Source: Neonectria sp. B-13 (lineage: Eukaryota > Ascomycota > Sordariomycetes > Hypocreales > Nectriaceae). Taken from it: a stretch of DNA of 64,000 nt. The notes beneath the pieces were generated by a model that worked only from the letters and a program-made list of their open reading frames with translations, was not told the origin of the DNA and ran no database searches. Positions within the stretch are counted from its first letter, which is position 1. Each line of letters begins with the position of its first letter. Position numbers and translations under genes: made by a program. Below, one piece after another: positions 39,568 through 51,242 of this stretch. The DNA lies in the NCBI GenBank assembly GCA_002682825.1, contig NOKP01000002.1:811132-875131 (forward strand), in the 5' to 3' direction.

Positions 39568-39839
39568 CGTCAGGGATATTCTCTTACGAATAGTTCACAG
39601 GGGGTAGCGTCTGTTGGGAGCTCTTTCGTGCTGGTCAGCAACTCACGTCCTTTCAAATCACCACGTTTGTTTGATCATCCAAGTAGCATACCTAACAATG
39701 TCTGAAAACCAATTGTCACAAGAGTTTAAAGCTAGAGTTTCGTTTTCTAGCCAAGGGAATTCTGAGGTATGGCCTTATGTCGTGCCGGAATCTCAATTTG
39801 GATGGAGATGGGCTGTGTCTCGAAGGAGACGGCAGTATG

Positions 39840-39846
39840 CTTTATA
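39840..39846 (-). promoter_or_regulatory. Possible TATA box of the NRPS gene
   Basis: On the minus strand this reads TATAAAG, about 275 bp upstream of the NRPS ATG. It is the best TATA-like match in the proximal promoter. No other evidence. Confidence 0.25.
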
Positions 39847-40947
39847 CGCCGGGCCTCTCCCTACGTCGAACCCATTCCAAGTCACTTAAATGACTGGTTT
39901 TATTTCGCTTCCAAGGGCCAACCTCCTGCACTGTCGGCCAGTTCGAGCCTGAAAGAGGCCCGGGTCCATCTCCACAGGGGTCGATGTAGTTTGGCACAAC
40001 ATGTGGCGTCAGCCTTAATGCCATCCCGTGCTAGAACTCGGACAAGTTACCAGAGCCTTTGCTCATTGGCCATGATGACGCAATAACCACGTCGAAAATC
40101 CAAGCAGTCCATCCAAGAGAGTTCCCGCAGCCACTTGGGAGTTACATAATTACATCTCCACGCCTTTGACACTGGGGAAACCCCCACCGCCTTTCCTGGT
40201 AATGAAAGACCCAGCCTCGTCAGGGGCAGCGGGAAGTCTGCTACAAGGCTCGATTCTCTCGAGTGCTGATGTGCCGAAGTGCAGAATGTCTCACGCTCCC
40301 TGATTTGTATGTACCGTGCCGTCCCGTTACGATGGCGAATTCGAGTCTTGACCGCATTGCCCTTCGTCTTATTTATTACGTGCCAGGTCTACCCCTAGCC
40401 ATAAGTTTCGGATGTTTCTTTCTGAGTTCCCTCCCGTGCATAACTAGGCGTTACACTCCCGCTGATCTACGTCGAGCCGTCCCGCCACTATGGCCTATCG
40501 ACGATTGCCTTTCTCCGTTGTGTATCGGATGCTTGTTTGTTCGGGCTCACTCCTGAATCTGTGACATTTCCCGTTTTTGTTCCTTTTACTGTGGCGTGCC
40601 ATCGTCGATCCACCATCGGAAAGTCTCACAAGTCAGATTCCGCCTCTCGGAGAAATTACCCTTGACACTGCGATGTGGGGCTATAGCACCAGATTAACGT
40701 TAGCCATCCATCTCGTCACATGCCATGCGGGCCTCTAGTACACAGGTCTCTGTTAGCTGCTTCCTTGCTTCTCTGCTTCACTATATTTTCCAGTTTCCCA
40801 CTGTCAGCCCTCTTGCCTGGTTGCCTCCCAGGCTATTCAACTGTTGCTTTGCCTCAAGGTAGGTAATTACTCCTTCTCCCATTGTAGGGCATTCAATGTC
40901 TAATGTAAGTGCATATATAATCCTGTAACAATTGCGCTCTTCCTATG

Positions 40948-40987
40948 TGAATCCTTGCGGTGATGAATCCTTGCGGTGATGAATCCT
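40948..40987. repeat. 16-bp tandem repeat, 2.5 copies
   Basis: The unit TGAATCCTTGCGGTGA occurs at 40948-40963 and 40964-40979, followed by a partial TGAATCCT. The two full copies are identical, so this looks like recent slippage. No function is evident. Confidence 0.8.
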
Positions 40988-42460
40988 GTAGACTCAATCA
41001 ACCAGAACACTTCGCTCTAAGTTATCCGTCAAGACAAGTTAGTTAGCTACATAGGCCAATCAATGACAACACAAGCTCTCGGTTGTGGGGTTCTCCACTT
41101 TAGTGACAGCTTTGACATGTGTTGAGTCCCTTCGAATATTCGGAAAGCTGCTGCAGCCGCCCGTCCGATGGCTTGCAGCGCCGATCAATTTCCTAATGTC
41201 TACGATCATCTTCCGGCACTAAAGCTTACCTGTCTTCGATGCATTTCAGCCTCATTTCTAGCCGCACTCTGCATCGTTGACCGCTATGTCCATGTATTCA
41301 TGTCGCCCCTCCGTCTCCACTCCGCCATGCCTCTTCAAGGAGCTAGGGGTTGCTACACCGCACCTAGTCAGTTCGTCGAAGGGTTAAATAGCGGTTTACC
41401 ACTCCGCCCTTTCTTGGAATGCCATTGTCGGATCTTAGGCCATATGACGTCAGGTCTCAGGGATGACTAGTTTGGACAACACACGTATCTGACATCTGAC
41501 AGATACATGCCGTGTTAAGACATGGCCTGACCGATGCATTTGTGTCTTGAGGTGGTATTCCGTAGTTCAAATTTCATTTTCCCCACGTCAGTGCCTCTAT
41601 TTGCCACCCCTAGCATTGCCGTCGGCATTTGGATAAATAAGTTTTTCCCTTTGATATGTGATTACACCACAATCGAGCTACCCTATACATGCAAGCGCAT
41701 GTTGCACTCGTTTTGTTTTTGGAGCGTTCCCGGTAACGTTAGCTGTCCCGGAAAGAACCTAATCTAGATCAAAACTCTATCTAAGCATCAGCTAGATCAA
41801 CTTAATATAAAATCATCTCAAGATCCTATGCATAGCCATTTGACACCCAGATGCCTGGGCGCGTCCGACTTTTAGCGTACCCGTATTGTCACTTTAGGCA
41901 TGTGTGCATTTGTTAGAGTTGTCGATTAGTCCTAAGTGAAGCTGGAAACTGGAAACACGAGACGATTTAATTGGCTGCAACGCCGTAGCACACGTTAGCA
42001 TGTTAGATTTGCTTTTTTTTATGACCGTTCATCCCCTCACATATGACAACATTTCGGGACTCATGAGGGAGAAAGTAACTAGAACACACCAACTCAACCT
42101 CACACGACCCTGTCGGGACGCTCTGATAAGTCGTTGATACGCCGCTAGTAAGCCTCCCTTGAGCTGAAGACCGAGCGACTCGTGACGCATGTTCCCCTTT
42201 CACGGGATTCGTTACTTAACCTCAACGTCTCAAACATTTCTCAACAAACGTCCCGAGATCCCTACTTGACTCACTGCACGGTTCTCTGTCACGCACTGGC
42301 ACTATGGATTGCGGTTGCAAAATCCTGGTGGAGAGTCTCCACCAAGGCACTTGCTACGGCACAATGCCCGACTCTGTTCGGCCAGCGCAGAGTTTCTCTG
42401 ACAGCCTATGAACAATAGGTGTCGAACTATGAAGGTCCGTGGCTCGGACATACATCAGTG

Positions 42461-42468
42461 CCGGCCGG
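42461..42468. promoter_or_regulatory. CCGGCCGG palindrome, ABC-proximal promoter
   Basis: A perfect inverted CGG pair about 1.0 kb upstream of the ABC exporter ATG. The same 8-mer recurs at 43163 and 2389. Confidence 0.3.
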
Positions 42469-43162
42469 GTGGCTATTGACGGCAGTCTGTCACTCCTATG
42501 CTGTATTGTGCTATTTTTGGCTTCTCAAAGTCAGATGCTCAGACAGTCAGTCACGCAATACTCACCTCTAGATGGTCACATGGTTGTGGACTGTGCTCGA
42601 AACCCCTTGTTGTAGCCCCGAATTGGTCCCATCCCTTGGGATAGCAATGCTCCAAATGTGAACACGCTGCGGTGATCCTGTCACATCAAAATCTCTGTTT
42701 CCTCTACCGACGTAGAAATTCCCGCTGGTTCAGACACTTCATCGTTGTGAACTCATTCATGGGTTCTTCCTGAACAGGCTTGATCCTTTCTAACGACTTG
42801 AAGCGGCTCCTTGAAAGGGTAAATTGTGACCGGGCAAATCGGCAAGGAAACATGAAGAACCTATGGCCGCTGAGATCCAATAGCAGCCGCACCGTTGCCT
42901 CATCTGCCGCTGGCGGCCCGGCCTAACCCTTGCAGAAATATACTCCGCAAGACTGGAATGTATACACCTCCGAATGGCTAGTATCTGAGACAACTCCACC
43001 CGTGCATTCCACTTATGTATTCGTAGGTTGAAGACGCTGGAGTATTTGACCAGCAGGCAAAAGACGGTATGAATAGAGAATCCACACTCCCTCTAGGCCT
43101 TATCCATCTGAGTTTCCTCGCCTAATACTGCCTCGTTGGGGGCTAGTAAGGCGGTTTTCCTG

Positions 43163-43170
43163 CCGGCCGG
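43163..43170. promoter_or_regulatory. CCGGCCGG palindrome close to the ABC exporter start
   Basis: About 300 bp upstream of the ABC exporter ATG, followed by TT. Candidate Zn2Cys6 factor site, inferred from recurrence. Confidence 0.35.
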
Positions 43171-43305
43171 TTGTTTGGTCACAACCAACCAGCAGGCTGA
43201 TGCGGAAAGGAGACGGCACTTGGCATCTCCAATGTAAGACATAATTTCAAACGGGCATTGATGGCCACGATAAACAGGCGGGATCGGAACTTCTAAGCAG
43301 CCGAG

Positions 43306-43312
43306 CGGCCGG
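43306..43312. promoter_or_regulatory. CGGCCGG element close to the ABC exporter start
   Basis: A seven-base match to the palindrome at 43163, also followed by TT, about 155 bp upstream of the exporter ATG. Together the two sites form a spaced pair 143 bp apart. Confidence 0.3.
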
Positions 43313-43465
43313 TTCAAAGATCCCTCCAATGCGGGTTGAGATTTGCGTGTCAGCGTTGCCGTCATTGCACACATGCGCTTGTTGGTAACCGGTTCCTTCT
43401 AATACTCGGCCATCCTCACTTATTACCGCACTTGAGTCCTTTGCTGGGTTTGCAACAGATTTTAG

Positions 43466-46400
43466 ATGCAAACGACGATGGCACCGCAATCGACAAACGA
43501 GTCGATCCGACTGAGGCGATTAACGGACGCTTCGTCTCACGATGCGCACAATGAGCTGGATCGAAGTAATTCCGACGATCGAACGATCGGACGCACCGAA
43601 CTAGACCAAATCGACAGCAAAATTGTCACTCCACAAAGCCCTGACGAAGACCCGTACAAACATCTTTCTGAGGATGAGGCTGCTATCCTGAAGCGGCAAG
43701 TTATTGTGCCAGAGACCGGCGCGGGACTCGCGGCACTCTACCGATACGCGTCGACGAATGATATCATAATTATCGCAGTGTCTTGTTTCATGTCCATCGC
43801 CAGCGGTGCAGCGACGCCTCTGATGATTGTGGTTTTTGGAAGTCTACAGGGCACGTTCCAAGACTTCTTTGCGGGTAACGGAGACGCCGACGCGTTTAGC
43901 AAGGAGCTGGCCCGTACAGTATTGTACTTTGTCTATCTTGCCCTCGGTGGTTTTGTGGCTACTTACACGTCTACCGTTGGATTCATCTGTAGGTAACGGA
44001 CGTGGTATTCTCGTTGACAGTTCTAACTTGCGAAACAGATACCGGAGAGCACATCAGTGCCAAGATCCGAGAGCACTATTTGGAGCATTGCCTGCGTCAA
44101 AACATCGGCTTTTTCGACAAGTTGGGCGCTGGAGAAGTAACGACAAGGATCTCGGCTGATACCAACTTGATTCAGGAGGGGATCTCTGAGAAGGTCGGAC
44201 TCACTCTGGCTGCCATTGCTACGTTCTTCACGGCCTTCATTATTGCGTACATCAAGTATTGGAAGCTTGCTTTGATCCTCTCGTCCATTTTGGTTGCTCT
44301 GGTGGTTTGGATGGGAGGCGGATCCAGATTCTTGATAAAATACAGCAAAGAGTCCATCAGCGCTCATGCGATCGGCGGCAGCCTTGCTGAAGAGGTCATC
44401 AGCTCGATTCGAAACGCCGTCGCATTCGGGGCCCAAGACCGACTAGCGAAACAATACGAAACCCACTTGGACAAGGCCGAGTACTCTGGTTTCCGATCCA
44501 AAGCCGTCATGGGGGTTATCATGGCTGGCATCATCGTCATCGTTCAGTTGGGCTATGGCCTCGCCTTTTGGCAAGGCGGCCAGTATGTGGTCTACGAAGG
44601 GTTGTCCTTTGAAAAGGTCCTCGTCACTGTCATGGCTGTTATTCTGGGCTCTTTCAGCATCGGAAACGTTGCACCAAACGGCCAGGCTTTTGCAACGGGC
44701 TTGGCCGCTGCCAGCAAGATTTTCAACACCATCGACCGCGAATCACCTCTGGACCCCTTTGACGAGTCTGGTGACAAGCTGGAGGATATTCAAGGGTCAA
44801 TTCGGCTTGAGAATATCAAGCACGTCTACCCATCTCGGCCCGAGGTGGTTGTGATGGATGACGTGAGCCTCGTGGTTCCAGCTGGAAAGACCACGGCCTT
44901 GGTTGGTGCCTCTGGCTCTGGTAAGAGCACCATCGTCGGACTCATTGAGAGATTCTACGAGCCCATTGGCGGATCTGTTTACATCGATGGACATGACATC
45001 AAGTCTCTCAATCTGCGCTGGCTGCGCCAACAGATCTCCTTGGTTGGCCAGGAGCCTACTCTCTTCGGCACCACCATCTTCGAGAACATCAAGCACGGCC
45101 TAATTGGCACAAAACACTGCAGCGAGAGCGACGAACACCAACGCGCGCTGATAATCGAGGCTGCAAAAAAGGCCAACGCTCACGACTTCATCAGCGGCCT
45201 GCCGGATGGATACGAGACGAATGTTGGGACGACGGGCTTTTTGCTATCGGGTGGACAGAAGCAGCGCATCGCCATTGCGAGGGCAATTGTGTCGGACCCA
45301 AAGAGTAAGTGAAGCCACCTTGTCCCGATATGAATCCATACTAACGTGATTAAGTCCTCCTCCTCGATGAAGCGACATCCGCCCTTGACACGAAGTCAGA
45401 AGGCGTGGTCCAAGTAGCCCTAGACGCAGCATCCGAAAGTCGCACTACCATTGTCATCGCCCACCGGCTCTCGACTATTAGGAACGCTCATAACATCGTC
45501 GTCATGGCCTCTGGAAGAATAGTCGAGCAAGGAACACACGACGAACTTCTTCAAAAGCAAGGCGCTTACTTCGACCTTGTCACTGCTCAGAACATTGCTC
45601 GTCGCAGTGACCCAGCGGAGAACGGCGAGCCATCATCGCAGAACGAAGATGACGAATTCATCAAGGCAAGCTCGAAAGAGTCGTGGTCGAAGGAGGGCAA
45701 TGACGTCAAGAGCACAGAATTCAACAAACTCGGGCGGATTTCTACTGCCCCTTCTGCAATTGATCTCGGCCAACATGGCGATGTCTCACCGGAAGTACAA
45801 TTCTCCTTGTGGACTTCAATCAAGTTCATTGCCTCGTTCAACAAAAAGGAAATGATTTCCATGATCATAGGGCTCTTCTTCTCCATCATCAGTGGTGGAG
45901 GCACCCCTGTTCAAGCTGTCCTACTCTCCAAGGCAATCAGCACGCTCTCAACTCCACTCACTCCTTCAAACCTTGCCCAGGTCAAAAAGGACTCAGACTT
46001 CTGGGCTGCAATGTACGTCATGTTGGCTGGTGTGCTGGGCATCTCGTATGTCGCCCATGGTATCCTGTTTGCCAAATGTTCCGAGCGGCTTATCCATCGT
46101 ACACGCTACTCTGCCTTTCGAGCTCTCCTTCGTCAAGACATCTCGTTTTTTGACTCAGATAAGAACACAGCTGGAGCCCTGACGTCTTTTCTATCAACGA
46201 AGACGACAGATCTAGCCGGGCTCAGTGGAGTGACGCTTGGGACCCTCCTCACTATTTCGACAACTCTGATTGCCGGGCTCATCATCGGCATAGCCATCGG
46301 CTGGAAGCTAGCGCTTGTCTGTTCGTCGACGGTTCCAGTTCTGCTTGCCTGCGGTTACTTTCGATTCTGGGTGCTCGCCCACTTTCAGACTCGCTCGAAG

Positions 46401-47582
46401 AACGCCTACGCCAACTCGGCAAGCTACGCGTCTGAGGCTGTGTCCGCAATCCGCACCATTGCCTCCCTTACTCGCGAGGCAGATGTCCTGAGCCACTACC
46501 GTGACTCGTTGGCAGCGCAGCAACGCTTGAGCTTGTATTCCGTCCTTCGATCGAGCCTTCTCTTCGCAGCTTCAGAGTCGTTGACATTTCTCATTCTTGG
46601 CCTCTGCTTCTGGTACGGCGGAACGCTCATCGCCAGGGGCGAGTATTCCATGTTTCAGTTTTTTGTTTGTTTTATGTCCATCATCTTCAGCGCCCAGTCG
46701 GCCGGGGCTTTCTTTTCTTACGCCGCCAATATGAGCAAAGCCTATGCAGCCGCGCAAGAACTCAAGACCTTGTTTGACAGCAAGCCGACCATTGATGCTT
46801 GGTCTAAAGATGGGGAGGCGATTGCCAATACCGACGGCCACATTGAGTTTCGTGATGTGCACTTCCGCTACCCAACACGGCTTGACCAGCCAGTCCTTCG
46901 TGGCATCAACCTCGACATCCACCCCGGTCAATACGTCGCTCTAGTTGGTGCTTCAGGCTGTGGAAAGAGCACAAGTATCTCGCTCCTAGAAAGATTCTAT
47001 GACCCAGTCAAAGGAGGAATTTTCATCGACGGCAAGGAGATCGGCACTCTCAATATCAGTGACTACCGCGCTCTTATTTCTATTGTTAGCCAAGAGCCTA
47101 CCCTCTACCAAGGAACTATCAGGGAAAATATTGTGCTTGGGACTTCAGATATAAGCGTCTCTGACGGTTCCATTGAGCGCGCCTGCCGTGAGGCTAACAT
47201 CTACGATTTCATCATCTCGTTGCCAGACGGCCTTGAGACCATGGTTGGAAGCAAAGGAACTCTCCTTTCGGGCGGCCAGAAACAGCGTATCGCAATTGCT
47301 CGAGCCCTTATCCGCAACCCTAAGATTCTCTTGCTCGACGAGGCAACATCGGCTCTCGACTCTGAATCTGAGCACGTCGTCCAGGTGGCACTTGACAAGG
47401 CAGCAAAAGGTCGCACAACCATCGCTGTAGCACATCGACTCAGCACCATTCAAAAAGCCGATATGATATTCGCATTTGACCAAGGTCGCATAGTTGAAAA
47501 GGGCACGCACAATGAATTACTTCAGAAGAACGGGTACTATGCTGAGCTCGTGAGTCTGCAAAGTCTCGAAGAGCACCGCTGA
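43466..47582 (+). CDS. Full-size ABCB (MDR/P-glycoprotein-type) ABC transporter
   Basis: Exons 43466-43988, 44039-45304 and 45355-47582; both introns are GT-AG with matching phases, and the second has a CTAAC branch-point candidate at 45341. The product is 1,338 residues with two halves of membrane domain plus ATPase. NBD1: Walker A GASGSGKS 464-471 and LSGGQ 577-581, followed by ILLLDEATSALD, which is rebuilt by splicing exon 2 to exon 3. NBD2: Walker A GASGCGKS 1128-1135, LSGGQ 1234-1238 and another ILLLDEATSALD. The N-terminal region of about 90 residues is charged and cytosolic. The family exports hydrophobic drugs and peptides across the plasma membrane. The gene is divergent from the NRPS, so export of the peptide and self-protection are likely roles. 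An exporter of unrelated xenobiotics is the alternative. A second in-frame ATG four codons downstream could also serve as start. Confidence 0.95.
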
Positions 47583-47905
47583 GTTAGAGAGAAACCCCTG
47601 TTTTCCATTAATAGAGAAATTCGCGTTGACAGTCATACCGTTTTCTTCATAATCAAAAGTTAATTATGGTGCCTCTCAGTCCCTGGGATAGCGTCTTCTT
47701 GAAGGTGTTTACCATGAATAATTTAATGTTCTAACCGTCATCCATTCGTATCACAAACGAGAGCTTAACACGCTTTCAAGAGACTGGTGCAGATAGCAAA
47801 ATGCATCCGTCGTGGCTTCGGCGACTCAAATGTGGAACTCGACAAGCCACGCTTCTGACTTGAGCCTTCTGATAAGGCGCTGATTAAGGTATGGAAGTAA
47901 GCGGC

Positions 47906-47923
47906 CACGTGCTGTGTCACGTG
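47906..47923. promoter_or_regulatory. Two CACGTG E-boxes upstream of the Rieske gene
   Basis: CACGTG occurs at 47906-47911 and 47918-47923, each followed by CT, about 130-150 bp before the Rieske ATG. CACGTG is the core site of fungal bHLH factors (Cbf1/Pho4 type). The spacing of 12 bp puts both on nearly the same helix face. The role is inferred. Confidence 0.45.
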
Positions 47924-48053
47924 CTCGTAAATCCACTATCAACTCCCAATTTTGACGCGAGCGACAAACTCCTGAAAAGATATCACCACTTGTCAACAGA
48001 TTCAGAAAGGCGCGAGTTGTGTTCTACACGCTAACTCAATAACCCCGCTTGGA

Positions 48054-48681
48054 ATGGATTTTTTCAAGGCCCTATCCCGGTCGGGAGCGGAGTGGTTTTC
48101 TGCTGGGCTCGCCTCATCGTTCCCTGACCTTGGATCGGACGAGGATAATCTGTCGCAACCGCGAATGTGTAACGCAGTTCTAAAGCCAGGTTGCAAAGTC
48201 TTTCAAGTTCCAAGCACAGATGTATCCAAGGCTTCCGAGGTGCCGATCTCAGTAGACAGTCTCGAGTCCTCTGAGATCGCTGAAAACTTGCAAACCCAGG
48301 TCCTTGTGTTCCAGCATAACGGCAAGTTTTATGCTGTTGATCATGTGAGTCGGGTGCACCCATCTCGAAAATCGACAAAGCTGAGCCCAATGTTCTCAGC
48401 AATGCCCTCATTCCTCATACCCTCTTTCGAATGGAACGACTTTTGATATCGAGGACTTTGGTATTGTTTTCAGCACCGGATTGACTTGTCCGAAGCATGG
48501 CTGGTCTTTCGACCTGTACACTGGAATGTCAGATCGTGGGAATTACAGACTCAAAGTGTGGGATGTTCAGTTACGCGAGGTCAACGGCACGAAATCTTCG
48601 CTGTCGGCTGACCAGGGCGCCAATACGTCAGAGAGCATGGATAAAGAGGTTTGGGTGAGGAGAAAGCAAAGAATAGGCTAG
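48054..48681 (+). CDS. Small Rieske [2Fe-2S] domain protein (190 aa)
   Basis: Exons 48054-48344 and 48400-48681 with a GT-AG intron in phase 0. The first ligand pair is encoded just after the splice junction (DH|QCPH), and the second is CPKHGWSF, matching the CxH...CxxH Rieske pattern that holds a [2Fe-2S] cluster through two Cys and two His. The cluster domain occupies roughly residues 80-150. The N-terminal part has no clear domain and no obvious signal or membrane segment. It lacks the mononuclear-iron catalytic domain of Rieske oxygenases, so it is more likely an electron carrier or a redox/regulatory protein. It lies 471 bp downstream of the ABC exporter on the same strand with its own E-box-bearing promoter. 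Cluster membership is possible but unproven. Confidence 0.85.
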
Positions 48682-49341
48682 AGCAGCTGATGAAATTGGT
48701 CAACTCTTCATGAATTTTTAGTTGTACACTGATTAACGGAGTACTACTATACTTGTCGAGTTGTCAATCCAAACGACATGAGATTTTCATAGACAGATGA
48801 TGAGGCGACTCCATCCAGATTAAGCCAAGCGATCCCTACTTTCAAGGATAATGAATTTGAACACGTGTGGCATGAGTGGGGCACAGGATATCGTCATTGT
48901 CTCATGAAAATCGAAGGTGAGAGCAGGGTAGCCGGGTCAAAATAAGCATAGTGTGTGAGAAGGTGGCTAACGTGCACTTGTGACCATTCCCAACTGTGGC
49001 CTCGTTATGGCCTGTGATAGCATTCCAAATGCTCGCAAAGTGCTATGGCGGGCGACTTTTGCCAGGCCAAGGTGAGACAAGGACGCACGATGGCAGCAGT
49101 CGCTCTGATGGGGAAGAGTTAAACGGAGCTTTTTGATGGGATCTTCAAGGAAACCGTGCTCCCCTAAAGTCTATCTACTTAACTAAGACAAAGATTATAA
49201 CGGGTATACTCTTACAGTGAGGACTATGTGCTTCACGCCTGTCTCGCCATTCCGTTTGTACTCTGATCAGTAGTATTTGCATTCAGTACTCTGTGCATCA
49301 GAGGGGAAGTCAATGGATGAACACCCGCAATCCAACGTCTA
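48682..49341. other. Convergent 3' intergenic region
   Basis: Lies between the ends of the Rieske gene (+) and the SDR gene (-). Only 3' flanks are expected here; I see no gene or notable repeat. Confidence 0.6.
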
Positions 49342-50485
49342 TCAGTCTCTAAACACATCATATAGCCCCCGTTCCGCCAAACGGAGTTCTTCATCAACCT
49401 TCTCCCAAACCTCACGCCTTGCATTCTCATCAGCGCAGTAGGGCATTGACTCAGCCACCCAAATACGATTGATGTAGTGTCCTCCACCCTTTCCACCGGG
49501 AATCCCAATACCTTGAATCTCGGGGTCTGGACCGAATGTGGGACTGGTGGCGGCGTTGATAATGGCAATGCTGCCTTGTTGGGGAGTAATTGCTAAACGG
49601 CGGGCTAAGAATTTGAAAAATTCCGTGCTGCATGTCCCCAAGAACGATTGGGCTATGTCTGGCCGGGGGTTATTCCAAATCCCCGAGTTGACATATCCAG
49701 GGTTGATGCCATTGACCGTGATATGCTTCAACTTCTCGCATGCAAGCAAGCGCTTCTGGAGCTCTGCAACCCACATTTGGTAGTACAGCTTGTTATTTCC
49801 ATAGGGTTCCCCTCGCATACCGGGGCCACCATTAAAGTGCTCCAAGTCGAAGGCGCTAAGGAAATGGTGGCACGAGGTAGTGCAGACAACTCTGGGCTCG
49901 GGGCTTTGTGCTAGGGACGGAAGAAGTCGAAACGTGATGTAGACGTGTGACAGAAAGTTAATCTAACTCGTCAGTACTGTTGGGGTGGGTACTGTAACTA
50001 GGTGCACTGCGTACCTGGTGCGTGAGTTCAAACCCGTCCTTGGTGTAAACGTTCTCGACACCTGGTGTTGTTGAAATTCCAGCATTGTTACAGAGAACAT
50101 CGAGTGTACGATTCGCATCTAGCCACCGTTGTGCAAAATCATCAATGCTACTAAGATCCGTCAAATCCAGCTTCCACCTCTCAATTGTTGAGGCATGGCC
50201 TGCTGATTTTGCAAGGGTGTTGCACTCTTGTTCCGCAACTGAAGGGTGCGTCTCCCATTCCGGAGGCTCGCGACAAGCCAGGATTAGGTTCGCACCCCAT
50301 CTGGCAAAAGTCTTGGCTGCTTCGAAGCCAATGCCGTTGTTGGCCCCTGTGATTACAATCCACTTTCCTGTCAAGTCTCGTTCTGGAACTTCGCGGCTCG
50401 TGAGCAGGGTGTTGTTTGTCCCTTTCAACGCTTGCCTGATTCTCCAGAAGATCGACGGCGATGTAGTCGTTGAGGCGGTATCCAT
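49342..50485 (-). CDS. Short-chain dehydrogenase/reductase (SDR)
   Basis: Exons (minus) 50485-50015 and 49962-49342, GT-AG intron in phase 0, 363 residues. The start is ATG at 50483-50485; the frame opens further upstream only through a GTG. Cofactor motif TGANNGIG at 46-53, then LDVLCNNAG, and the catalytic YxxxK as YGNNK. After splicing, the junction region (THQ|INFLSHVYIT) matches the SDR helix following NNAG. The extended N-terminus of about 40 residues and the overall form resemble retinol-dehydrogenase-like or WWOX-like NAD(P)-dependent SDRs. It would reduce or oxidise a carbonyl/alcohol; the substrate is unknown. It could supply or modify a hydroxylated residue or precursor if co-regulated with the NRPS. 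Confidence 0.9.
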
Positions 50486-51242
50486 GACTTCCGCGCGACA
50501 GGGGCTAGACACGGTCCAGTAGAGATTCTACCGATTATAGTCTTCGATTACTCGCCGAGGATAGCTTCGAAACCAGTCACATTCCAGAATAGTGGGCTTG
50601 ATGAAAGACAGAAGGAGTCTGCGGGATATAGCTTGGCCGTGGAGGGTGAGGACACCTGTCAGATGCGGGGTGTTGCATCATGCGACTTATTTAGTATCGA
50701 GGCAGCAATGGAGTGATGTAAAAATAGAGATGCAGGGATTCGGCACATCTCTTTATCCAAGATTACCCTAGCCTATCGTGTCAACCGAGCAGAAGAATGA
50801 GCATTTAAGGCTTCAGCTGACAACAAAGGCCAGATCGCTTAATGCCTGTGAACCCGGAAGAGCCGGAACAATCCAGTTACTAGCTTCTTCAATATCAGTT
50901 ATTGTGCATGATATTATGAGGTCTTCTGTCGTCTGTCTTCCCCTAGTATCTTCTGTCCCACTTGGTAATCATTGTGACAAGGCCAAAATGGAGGACGGAT
51001 AGAGCGTGGCCACTGCAGCGGATTTTGGGTAGTTATATTGTGTTGTTGAGCTCCTCCTGGGAGTCTACAATGAATTGAATTACAATAATATATGTATATC
51101 ACCCAATGCCAAACTGCTATAAATGTCTGCTATAAATGCGAAGTAGCAACTGAACAGTCACCATTTCAATGCAATTCAAGTCTCATACCATTTACTATCA
51201 ATATATTTAGAGTGAAGTGACTTGGGAAATAGTACTAACACT
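50486..51242. other. SDR promoter and amidase 3' flank
   Basis: The SDR promoter lies on the right of its start; the amidase 3' end lies at 51243. The region is AT-rich after about 51050. No gene is seen, and neither the CCGGCCGG nor the CACGTG element occurs here. Confidence 0.55.

Larger units (their letters stand above)
39568..43465. other. 3.9 kb divergent intergenic region between NRPS and ABC exporter
   Basis: No credible gene on either strand. The longest frames (41168-41470 and 41534-41767 on plus) have no domain, no splice partners and no upstream leader. It separates two divergent genes that probably act together, so it likely holds both promoters. It contains two CCGGCCGG palindromes, one further CGGCCGG and a 16-bp tandem repeat, listed separately. 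It is unusually long for a shared fungal promoter. Confidence 0.6.

Noticed and set aside
3556..39567. Identity as aureobasidin synthetase, which also has nine modules
   Set aside because: Aureobasidin is methylated at positions 2, 4, 7 and 9; here the methylating modules are 3, 5, 6, 8 and 9.
3556..39567. Repeated DNA spaced along the NRPS as transposon or satellite repeats
   Set aside because: The repetition is explained by homologous NRPS modules in one continuous frame.
41168..41767. Two plus-strand frames in the NRPS/ABC intergenic region
   Set aside because: No domain, no splice partners, and no fungal-type leader upstream.
50486..50512. Upstream extension of the SDR to 50512
   Set aside because: The extension starts with GTG rather than ATG; the ATG at 50485 is the first proper start.
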